Source of the DNA: Actinomycetes bacterium
Lineage (GTDB): Bacteria; Actinomycetota; Humimicrobiia; Humimicrobiales; Humimicrobiaceae
Assembly (NCBI GenBank): GCA_030603375.1
Contig: JAUVXY010000076.1
Span: 1-6,759 of the forward strand
Reading direction: 5' to 3'
Length of the DNA: 6,759 nucleotides
The notes beneath the pieces are model-generated. The model searched no databases, was not told the DNA's origin, and was given only the letters and a program-made list of their open reading frames with translations. Positions 1 to 5,718 of the stretch are shown here, piece by piece (position 1 is the first letter of the stretch; each line of letters begins with the position of its first letter). A program made the position numbers and the translations under genes.

Positions 1-649
1 CCGGCCTGTATCCTGCATCAAAACCGCCAATCTTTTTAAAAATTAAAAACTTTGTAGCAAACAGGGCCCCGGTGACATAATCTGCTTCTTCTGGGGCCTT
101 GCTTTTTTCAATGTCCTGCGCCGCTTTTTGAGGCTCGTCCAAATCCTTGTACTGCCTGCCATAATCTATGTGAGATGTAATATAATTAGGGCTTACCCTG
201 CCTCCCAGATGCTGGATTGTATCTTTTTTGTAATCTAAGATTAATCCGCCTGCAACTCCTATATTTTTACCTCCGGCTTCAAGCGGCAAAACTAAATTTT
301 CAAGAGCGCCTTCTGACAGATAGATATCAGGATTTATCAAAATAAGGTATTTCAGTTCTTTTTCCAGCTCTTTTTCCCTCTTTGAAATAAATTTAAATAC
401 AGCATAATTTACTGCTGCAGAAAAACCTATGTTTTTTTTAAGTGTAATAAGTTTAAAATTATCTGTAGTTAAACTTATATGTAAATTTCTAAATTCCCTT
501 ATTCTGTTAACGGTCCCGTCCCTGGAATTATTATCTATAACTACCAGAACCCAGTTCTTATAATTCTGCTCCAGAACTGACTTAAGACAATTTTCAATAA
601 AATTTTCACTATTATAGCTAACAATTACTATCAGACTCTCAGTACTCAT
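1..649 (-). CDS. Family 2 glycosyltransferase (rhamnosyltransferase/WbbL-like), 3' end cut off by the window
   Basis: This frame is open from ATG at 649 to the left edge, giving 216 complete codons, and its C-terminus lies outside the window. The product should be a cytoplasmic or membrane-associated GT-A enzyme that transfers a sugar from a nucleotide-sugar donor to a growing glycan. The N-terminus reads LIVIVSYNSENFIENCLKSV, typical of GT2. The VIDNNSRDGT segment (residues 37-46) fits the nucleotide-binding loop. KKNIGFSAAVN (71-81) and LINPD (104-108) are the N-x-GF and DXD-equivalent NPD motifs of the rhamnosyltransferase-like branch. VTGALF (192-197) and IGGFD (207-211) match the acceptor-side GGFD motif. 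An AAGGAAA site at 659-665 precedes the start. The gene follows the HEPN gene by 48 bases on the same strand, so cotranscription is likely. The family is clear; the donor and acceptor sugars are not. Confidence 0.9.
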   Translation of the reverse strand, partial: MSTESLIVIVSYNSENFIENCLKSVLEQNYKNWVLVVIDNNSRDGTVNRIREFRNLHISLTTDNFKLITLKKNIGFSAAVNYAVFKFISKREKELEKELKYLILINPDIYLSEGALENLVLPLEAGGKNIGVAGGLILDYKKDTIQHLGGRVSPNYITSHIDYGRQYKDLDEPQKAAQDIEKSKAPEEADYVTGALFATKFLIFKKIGGFDAGYRP

Positions 650-697
650 AAATATAAGTTTCCTTTTCCAAAATTCCTATACTAAATAGTCAGCACC

Positions 698-1087
698 TTA
701 AATAATTTTATTTAAAACATAATTCCTTATTTTCTTAGCTATCTTAAAAGCCTCTTCAGCCTCCAACATAGGTGGTTCAAATACCTCCTCTGGATAACGA
801 ATACCAACAGCATAATCAGTAAGTTTGTCAGCTTCTTCCTTGAAAGTAAAAATTTCTTTATCCACATTTTCACATTTAGTAATTAACTCCCCAATCTCGT
901 GAGTTTTAGTAAATGATATATTAAGAAAAATTAAATATGCTTTTAAAAATTTTTCAACGGCTTGTTGACAGTGGAAACAAATGCTTTCAGTTACAGCATC
1001 GGGGAATGACAGCTCAGGTTCAGCAGAAAGCAAATCTTTTTTTGCTTTCTTAATCCAATTTTTTATTAACTCTTTCTCTGTTTTCAT
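698..1087 (-). CDS. HEPN-domain protein (PF05168-like), putative toxin-side partner of an MNT pair
   Basis: This 129-residue, mostly helical protein has the layout of the stand-alone HEPN family. It has an N-terminal helix with WIKKAKKDLLSAE (11-23), a CFHCQQAVEKFLKAYL core (37-52), KTHEI (61-65), and a YAVGIRYPEE segment (92-101) matching the conserved RYP motif of this branch. HEPN toxins of the HepT type are ribonucleases that use an R-X4-6-H motif. Here no histidine follows R97 within that range, and the only histidines are H39 and H63, so RNase activity is doubtful. The start at 1087 lies inside the MNT gene (38-base overlap). An in-frame TGA stands just upstream, which fixes it as the first ATG, and a weak GGGA lies 5' of it. 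The pairing with an MNT protein is typical. Its action, whether toxin, scaffold or nucleotide binder, is inferred only. Confidence 0.85.
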   Translation of the reverse strand: MKTEKELIKNWIKKAKKDLLSAEPELSFPDAVTESICFHCQQAVEKFLKAYLIFLNISFTKTHEIGELITKCENVDKEIFTFKEEADKLTDYAVGIRYPEEVFEPPMLEAEEAFKIAKKIRNYVLNKII

Positions 1088-1397
1088 ATAAAATTTTCCC
1101 TTTTTTCATTATGTTTGTAATAAATGCTTCTTTTACTTCCCCCCACTCATCAATTTCATCTTTAGTGTATACAAGTATATCCTTAGGAATATCAGCAATA
1201 CCCCAAAGATATCTCCTGATTTCCCTGGCCCTTTTATATCTTGGTTGTGAATTTTTTTTTACTACTACTAATAAATCCAGGTCACTGTCTCTAGTCGGTT
1301 TTCCATAAGCATAGGAACCAAAAAGAATAATCTTGTCAGGATTATAATTGTTAGCTATTGCCTTAACGATTTTATTTATTTTACTTTGAGTAATCAT
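1050..1397 (-). CDS. MNT-type nucleotidyltransferase (MntA-like), putative antitoxin-side partner
   Basis: This is a 115-residue minimal nucleotidyltransferase of the pol-beta superfamily. The signature GSYAYGKPTRDSDLDLLVVV spans residues 27-46, with the glycine-serine of the binding loop at G27-S28 and metal-binding aspartates D39 and D41. D73 in PKDILVY (71-77) is the likely third carboxylate, so the active site looks complete. Known MntA proteins transfer AMP to the partner HepT and silence it, acting in the cytoplasm. Here the usual target region of HepT (R-X4-6-H-x-Y) is missing from the neighbour, so the substrate is uncertain. The gene starts at 1397 after a strong AGGAG site and overlaps the HEPN gene by 38 bases, so the two are probably translationally coupled. 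It lies 112 bases downstream of the glycosyltransferase that ends at 1510 and may have its own promoter in that gap. Confidence 0.9.
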   Translation of the reverse strand: MITQSKINKIVKAIANNYNPDKIILFGSYAYGKPTRDSDLDLLVVVKKNSQPRYKRAREIRRYLWGIADIPKDILVYTKDEIDEWGEVKEAFITNIMKKGKILYENRERVNKKLD

Positions 1398-1402
1398 TTA
1401 AT

Positions 1403-1407
1403 CTCCT
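1403..1407 (-). promoter_or_regulatory. Shine-Dalgarno site of the MNT gene
   Basis: AGGAG on the minus strand, 5 bases before the ATG at 1397. It is the strongest ribosome-binding site in the window and supports the chosen start. Confidence 0.7.
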
Positions 1408-1463
1408 AAGCAGATAATTGTATATGGTTTTTCTATATATTTAACAGTATTTTACTAATAATT

Positions 1464-1492
1464 ATTATAATTTGCACATTACTAAGAAGCAA
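1464..1492 (-). promoter_or_regulatory. Candidate sigma70-type promoter for the MNT-HEPN pair
   Basis: On the minus strand, TTGCTT (1492-1487) and a perfect TATAAT (1469-1464) are separated by 17 bases. They lie downstream of the stop codon of the 1510-3000 gene and about 65 bases before the MNT start. The -35 matches consensus only at TTG, and AT-rich DNA yields such hits by chance. A 12-base perfect palindrome, TAATAATTATTA (1456-1467), overlaps the -10 and could be an operator. Confidence 0.35.
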
Positions 1493-1509
1493 ATTAGAAT
1501 ACTCTTAAG

Positions 1510-3000
1510 TTAACCAAATAGTTTTCTTTTAATAATTTTTATATAACTATACAGTCTGTATATAAAGCTTTTCTGAACAATTCCCTCCAGTTCTGAAATC
1601 CTCCTTTCCCTTTCATCTATCATCTTTTTTTGCTCCGATACTATCTTATTAAGATTTTTAAGAGCTTCTTCTTTTTCAAAAAATATTTTCTTATCTTTTC
1701 CCCTGTCCGGTGAAAAGGTTGGGTCCTCTACCCATTTTTGAAGTCTTTTAGTTGTCCTGTCAAAGTTAAATTTTAAAAAACCATATTTTTTGCCTGCAGC
1801 TGCCGCCGTTTTTACCCTGTCAGGATTAACTGCCAGATACAAAAGCTTCTCGCTTAAATTTTCTGGATCACCTGCTTTAAAAACATAACCTGCTTTTTCC
1901 ATGTCCATAATTTCTGTGAGTTCGCATACGTTAGACGACAAAACACAAAGCCCGGCCCTCATCCAATCAAGTATCCTGTTTTTACTCCCCAGCCTGACTT
2001 CGTATATGTCTTTGTCAATATTTATGCCTAAATCTGCCTCTAAATAATAATTCGGCACATCCTCGCCTGCTATCCACCCTCTCATCACAAATCTATCCTT
2101 GTAAGGAGAGCCTTCTATCATGGATAAAAATCCTGGATAAGTTTTTATGTCCTGCTCAGGTATTTCTCCCCCGGTGGAAACAAATTTAATCTTCGGGTTT
2201 TTTGCCATGGCAAGCTCCAGCCCTTTAAACACAGTATCTACATCCGTCCATGTATTATACCCTCCTGTCCAAAGTACCACAAAGTCATCACTGCTTATCC
2301 CATCTTTTCCTCTTACAGCATTTTTTGTATGCTTATATTCCTCCTGCGGAATGCCGCATGGGACAGCACAGGTAAATTTGTAGCCTGAAGTATGCCTGTT
2401 CAGCCTTCCCGCTGCTCCAAGCTCGCCTATCAGCGCATATTCCTGCCTTGATGATACACATGAAAATATATCAGCGCTTGAGGCAATACTATATTCACTG
2501 TTCCAGTAATGGAAAAGGCAGCTGTCATCCCCGTCTATATATGCGCGGGCCTGAGCTTCTGCCATCACATGGCCAAAAAGGTCTGCCCAGAAAGGAACGC
2601 CGCCAGCTAACTTTGATGCGATAAAAGATGGGTAAAAGGTACAGCCCACTATACAATCAGGTTTAAACTCCAAAAGAATCTTTGAAAGGAGTTCAGCATT
2701 TTCAAAGTCATCTTTTACCAGCACATTATATTCAAAGCTGTACCTGCATCCTTTACTGGCTGAATGCATGCTCTGGCTGCCCCCGGCTTTAGAATTTTCA
2801 TCATAAACAAAACTTTTTCTAAAGCTTGATTTAGTATCCTCCGGATATGCAGAAGGAATGCCGTAATTGCAAACACATAATTTATGGCCCTTTTCTAAGA
2901 GCGGAAGCATAAACTGCCATGTCCTTATGCCAGTGCCATAAACCTTTTTATCATTTTCAAACGGAAGCGGGCTCATGCCCAGAATAAAAATTCTACTCAT
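1510..3000 (-). CDS. GT-B glycosyltransferase (GT4-like) with C-terminal coiled coil and basic tail helix
   Basis: This 496-residue protein has the two-domain GT-B layout and should move a sugar from a nucleotide-sugar donor in the cytoplasm or at the membrane face. The N-terminal domain opens with MSRIFILGMSPLPFEN and GTGIRTWQF (22-30), followed by a PLLEKGHK segment typical of GT4 enzymes. The C-terminal Rossmann domain starts near VVLWTGGYNTWTD (241-253). The donor-site region is EVRLGSKNRILDWMRAGL (334-351), where GT4 enzymes have a conserved acidic residue and a G-x-P-V-type loop. Residues about 441-477 form a predicted coiled coil, and 479-496 are a basic, aromatic amphipathic helix, which suggests oligomerisation and membrane attachment. 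The start has only a poor CAGGTT upstream. The gene looks richer in G+C than the MNT-HEPN pair beside it. Sugar specificity is not evident. Confidence 0.85.
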   Translation of the reverse strand: MSRIFILGMSPLPFENDKKVYGTGIRTWQFMLPLLEKGHKLCVCNYGIPSAYPEDTKSSFRKSFVYDENSKAGGSQSMHSASKGCRYSFEYNVLVKDDFENAELLSKILLEFKPDCIVGCTFYPSFIASKLAGGVPFWADLFGHVMAEAQARAYIDGDDSCLFHYWNSEYSIASSADIFSCVSSRQEYALIGELGAAGRLNRHTSGYKFTCAVPCGIPQEEYKHTKNAVRGKDGISSDDFVVLWTGGYNTWTDVDTVFKGLELAMAKNPKIKFVSTGGEIPEQDIKTYPGFLSMIEGSPYKDRFVMRGWIAGEDVPNYYLEADLGINIDKDIYEVRLGSKNRILDWMRAGLCVLSSNVCELTEIMDMEKAGYVFKAGDPENLSEKLLYLAVNPDRVKTAAAAGKKYGFLKFNFDRTTKRLQKWVEDPTFSPDRGKDKKIFFEKEEALKNLNKIVSEQKKMIDERERRISELEGIVQKSFIYRLYSYIKIIKRKLFG

Positions 3001-3197
3001 AACCTGAAATTAAATTAAACAAAAAACTTATTTCTTTTTATATTTTATCAAAAATATCTAATATAAACAGCTGATACAACTTTAAATAATTATTTTAGCT
3101 ATAATTTATACAAAATTGCCGGTCCGGCCCGTTTGCCTAAAATTTATTTTTATTATATATTTACCTCACTAAAAACCCAATAAGTACCAAATAAAAA
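3001..3197. other. Divergent intergenic region
   Basis: This AT-rich gap separates the minus-strand glycosyltransferase from the plus-strand propeller gene, so it must hold two outward promoters. I see a TATAAT at 3100-3105 with no convincing -35, and one short GC-rich island at 3118-3136 containing the odd-length palindrome GCCGG-T-CCGGC (3118-3128). No Shine-Dalgarno site is visible before the ATG at 3198. No RNA gene or terminator is recognisable. Confidence 0.5.
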
Positions 3198-4976
3198 ATG
3201 AAAGCTATAACAATAATTCTTGTTACATTGTTTTTAATTGTCAGCTGTTTTTTTGGGTTCCTGCTTATAAAAAAAGTATTAAGTGAAGTGCAAACAGCAT
3301 CAGAGCCGGAGCAGCAGGACATAGCTGCAGTTGAAGACAAAACTCCGACTGAGGAACAACCCGTGCCAGACAAAGAAGAACAGGAAGAAACTGAGGATCT
3401 TGAAAATATATCTAAAATTGAAATATACCTGGATGGAGACAGAGAAAATGGGATATTTTTAGGGGAAGCAGAGTACGGGCTGCCCTCTGAAGAATTATCT
3501 TTATTGTATGGCAAAAACTTCCTGCTTTCAGGGTTCAGCCTCCTGTCAGAAAGCGAGAACTACGTATTTGAGCCGGGCTCGATACATTACCTTTATATAT
3601 ACACTCTGGTCCCGGAATATGGATGGGACTGTGACAGAAAAGAAATACAAATACCCGGTGAACTAGAAACGGCAGAAAATATAAGACTATATGTGGATAA
3701 CCCGGAACATAATGACACTGTGGTAACCGGGGAGATAAGAATTTCAGGGTGGGCTGCAGATCTTAACCCGCCTGATAATCCTAATATCAGTAAGATAGAA
3801 ATATATTTAGACGGGCCAAAAGGCTTTGGCAAAGCCATTGGAGAAGCAGAATATGGGCTGGAAAGACCGGATGTGGCTAAAGCTCTGGGCAATGAAAATT
3901 ATACTAAGAGCGGATATTCACTTACATATGATACAAGTAGCCTTGAGCCGGGTTTTATGCATTCATTCTATGTTTATGCGCATTCACCGGCAGGACAATA
4001 TCAATTAGTAAAAAGAGATGTAGCAATAGAAGGAGAAAAAAAAGAATCAAACGCTACAGTTTCCGTTGAAGCAAATTTTGACATCGGGCAAATTGAAATA
4101 AAAGGATGGGCCGTAAGCAAAAGTAAATTAAAAAGCGACATTTTAATTCCTTTGGATACAGAATATGCGGTAAAGAAAATAGTGTTCGTTTCAAACAAAA
4201 CTGGGAATGAAGATATATTCAGCATGAATCTTGATGGCTCGGAACTTACACAGCTAACAGATTATTCTGGTAACGATATGTACCCGTCAGTTTCGCCTGA
4301 TGGTAAAAAAATAGCTTATACATCAGATATAGGAGGAAGCTGGCAAATATTAATAATGAACTGGGATGGAACCGGAAAAACTCAGATAACTACAAATTCT
4401 GAAAGAAATGGTTATCCTGCATGGTCTTTTGACAGCAGCTATATATTCTTTGAAATGTATATTGATGGAGACTGGGAATTATACAGAGTAAACAGTGACG
4501 GCAGCAGTATGAAAAGATTGACTTTTAACCCGGGAGCAGACGATTGGCACCCGAGGGGCCACCCGTTTGAGTATAAAGTTTTGTACGAATCAGGAACTGT
4601 GGGGCACGAAGATATATACATTATGGATTATAATGGAGAAAATATTAAGAAATTAGCTGATTTTGATCTAAGAAAAAGAGTTCCTTCGATATCAAGAGAT
4701 GGACGGCTGATAGTTTTCGCTGGTTATGAAGGGAAAGAGCCAGATATATACATTATGGATTACAATGGAGAAAATATTAAGAAACTCACAACCAACTCCG
4801 AAAGTGATACTCACCCGTGCATCTCACCAGATAACATGTATATTGCTTATGGTGGAACTGTCAAAGGTGCTGCAGAAATTTTCATTATGAATATTGATGG
4901 TTCCAATAAAATTCAACTGACAAATATGCCCGGAAATGATTGGGGTCCATTCTTTATGTATCAGGTATCGCCGTGA
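3198..4976 (+). CDS. Membrane-anchored protein with GWA-type Ig-like modules and a six-bladed PD40/TolB-like propeller
   Basis: This is a 592-residue, probably extracytoplasmic surface protein. Residues 4-24 are hydrophobic (signal anchor). IVSC (14-17) resembles a lipobox, but the hydrophobic stretch continues past C17, so a lipoprotein is less likely. An acidic linker (about 33-68) follows. Residues 70-153 and 196-278 are two copies of one beta-rich module, each opening with NISKIEIYLDG. The second is preceded by its full lead, ending in ISGWAADLN, from about 158. Residues 283-312 begin a third module with IEIKGWAVS that stops short. From 326 to the end are six PD40 blades with motifs such as DIFSMNLDG at residues 339, 383, 427, 472, 516 and 560, a near-regular 44-residue period. 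TolB-like propellers bind proteins or other partners; no catalytic motif is seen. No Shine-Dalgarno site precedes the ATG, but no alternative start is better. Confidence 0.88.
   Translation: MKAITIILVTLFLIVSCFFGFLLIKKVLSEVQTASEPEQQDIAAVEDKTPTEEQPVPDKEEQEETEDLENISKIEIYLDGDRENGIFLGEAEYGLPSEELSLLYGKNFLLSGFSLLSESENYVFEPGSIHYLYIYTLVPEYGWDCDRKEIQIPGELETAENIRLYVDNPEHNDTVVTGEIRISGWAADLNPPDNPNISKIEIYLDGPKGFGKAIGEAEYGLERPDVAKALGNENYTKSGYSLTYDTSSLEPGFMHSFYVYAHSPAGQYQLVKRDVAIEGEKKESNATVSVEANFDIGQIEIKGWAVSKSKLKSDILIPLDTEYAVKKIVFVSNKTGNEDIFSMNLDGSELTQLTDYSGNDMYPSVSPDGKKIAYTSDIGGSWQILIMNWDGTGKTQITTNSERNGYPAWSFDSSYIFFEMYIDGDWELYRVNSDGSSMKRLTFNPGADDWHPRGHPFEYKVLYESGTVGHEDIYIMDYNGENIKKLADFDLRKRVPSISRDGRLIVFAGYEGKEPDIYIMDYNGENIKKLTTNSESDTHPCISPDNMYIAYGGTVKGAAEIFIMNIDGSNKIQLTNMPGNDWGPFFMYQVSP
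4611..4652 (+). repeat. Near-identical 42-base repeat, copy 1 (propeller blade 4)
   Basis: Encodes DIYIMDYNGENIKK (residues 472-485). It matches 4743-4784 at 41 of 42 bases and lies exactly 132 bases (44 codons, one blade) upstream of it. The single change is a synonymous T/C. Confidence 0.9.
4743..4784 (+). repeat. Near-identical 42-base repeat, copy 2 (propeller blade 5)
   Basis: Encodes the same DIYIMDYNGENIKK (residues 516-529). The flanking blade sequence differs between the copies, so the identity is confined to this segment. Confidence 0.9.
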
Positions 4977-5446
4977 GCACCAGTTTGGTCTGCCCTGTAA
5001 GTAATTTTATGTTTAAGCCTTTTCTTAAAATTAATCCTGACAGATGACCCAATAGAAAACCCAAACCAAAGGGTCCAGATAATTTGTCTGGAAAAAAGAT
5101 AAAAAACAAGTTCGGTTAATTTTTTATCCGACCCGAAAAACTTTACTATAATAAAGTTGGTAATTGTTCCTTCAGAAAGCAGCAGGCATATTGCCGGTAT
5201 GAACCCGATGATTACAAAATTTCTGATATCAAAGAAGCTTTTGTCAATATTTAGCTTAAGCAGCAAAGATACATTAAGGCCTATGCAAAATCCAACTACT
5301 GCCAACACTGCCAGTTTTGCAAAACTTAAAAACTCTGCCGACAGCGGAATTGTGCCAAAAAGGTTTAAAATATAATCGTAAAATGCATATATTAAAATAT
5401 ACAATATTGTATTTATAAAAGAAATTATAAGCAAAAAAATTCTCAA
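4961..5446 (-). CDS. Small membrane protein of unknown function, four predicted helices, TTG start
   Basis: I do not recognise the family of this 161-residue protein. Hydrophobic stretches at about 3-30, 42-63, 74-91 and 113-135 suggest four membrane helices. A basic tail (RINFKKRLKHK, 137-147) is probably cytoplasmic. Size and helix number resemble small polysaccharide-associated membrane proteins such as GtrA, but I see no motif that proves this. The start is TTG at 5446, preceded by GGGGAA (5451-5456) at 4 bases; no ATG gives a comparable length. The gene converges on the propeller gene, and their 3' ends overlap by 16 bases (4961-4976). It is divergent from the GT39-like gene across a 272-base gap. 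The long open frame, a good ribosome-binding site and clear membrane periodicity support it as real. Confidence 0.7.
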   Translation of the reverse strand: MRIFLLIISFINTILYILIYAFYDYILNLFGTIPLSAEFLSFAKLAVLAVVGFCIGLNVSLLLKLNIDKSFFDIRNFVIIGFIPAICLLLSEGTITNFIIVKFFGSDKKLTELVFYLFSRQIIWTLWFGFSIGSSVRINFKKRLKHKITYRADQTGAHGDT

Positions 5447-5718
5447 ATTTTTCCCCGTAAAAATACTTCTATTTTATTATTTAATATAACCCCTTAGAAT
5501 ATAAACAACCATCCATTGCCCGGTAAAAAGCTGCAGGCAACTTTGAAATAAGTTATATCATATTATTGCATAGCTGCTGCTAAATAACTATAAAAACCCA
5601 TAAAAAAATACTTTTTAAAAAAAGTAAAATTATTTTATAATATATTTGATTAAAGATTAGGGTGCTTTAGACTTATTAGAATTTCTATAACAGTATTGAA
5701 AAAACCATCATATTAAAA
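5447..5718. other. Divergent intergenic region with AT-rich inverted repeats
   Basis: The gap lies between the start of the four-helix membrane gene and the start of the GT39-like gene. It holds a perfect 8-base inverted repeat, TACTTTTT-AA-AAAAAGTA (5609-5626), and a TATAAT (5636-5641) just after it that could be a -10 for the plus-strand gene. A 6-base pair, AGTTAT/ATAACT (5551-5556 and 5584-5589), also lies here. No recognised riboswitch, small RNA or open frame is visible. Confidence 0.4.
5451..5456 (-). promoter_or_regulatory. Shine-Dalgarno site deciding a TTG start
   Basis: GGGGAA on the minus strand, 4 bases before TTG at 5446. It is the main reason for preferring this non-ATG start. 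Confidence 0.5.

Noticed and set aside
1111..1308. Open frame of 65 codons on the plus strand
   Set aside because: It lies wholly antisense to the MNT gene, whose catalytic motif is clear; it has no motif of its own.
2147..2383. Open frame of 78 codons on the plus strand
   Set aside because: Antisense shadow of the C-terminal domain of the GT-B glycosyltransferase.
3077..3105. Promoter for the propeller gene based on TATAAT at 3100
   Set aside because: The window at the correct -35 spacing (CAACTT) does not resemble TTGACA, and TATAAT-like strings are frequent in this AT-rich gap.
3161..3514. Open frame of 117 codons on the minus strand, rich in serine
   Set aside because: It is antisense to the anchor, acidic linker and first module of the propeller protein. 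The serine richness mirrors the acidic codons of the real gene.
3593..3892. Open frame of 99 codons on the minus strand
   Set aside because: Antisense shadow of the Ig-like modules of the 592-residue protein.
4979..4989. ACCA-GTT-TGGT as a terminator hairpin between the convergent genes
   Set aside because: The stem is only four base pairs, has no T-run and lies inside the membrane-protein coding sequence.
5157..5375. Open frame of 72 codons on the plus strand
   Set aside because: Antisense to the four-helix membrane protein, which has the better start site and clear hydrophobic periodicity.
5551..5589. Possible riboswitch or structured RNA around AGTTAT/ATAACT
   Set aside because: Only six paired bases enclose a 27-base loop, and no conserved core of a known riboswitch class was recognised.
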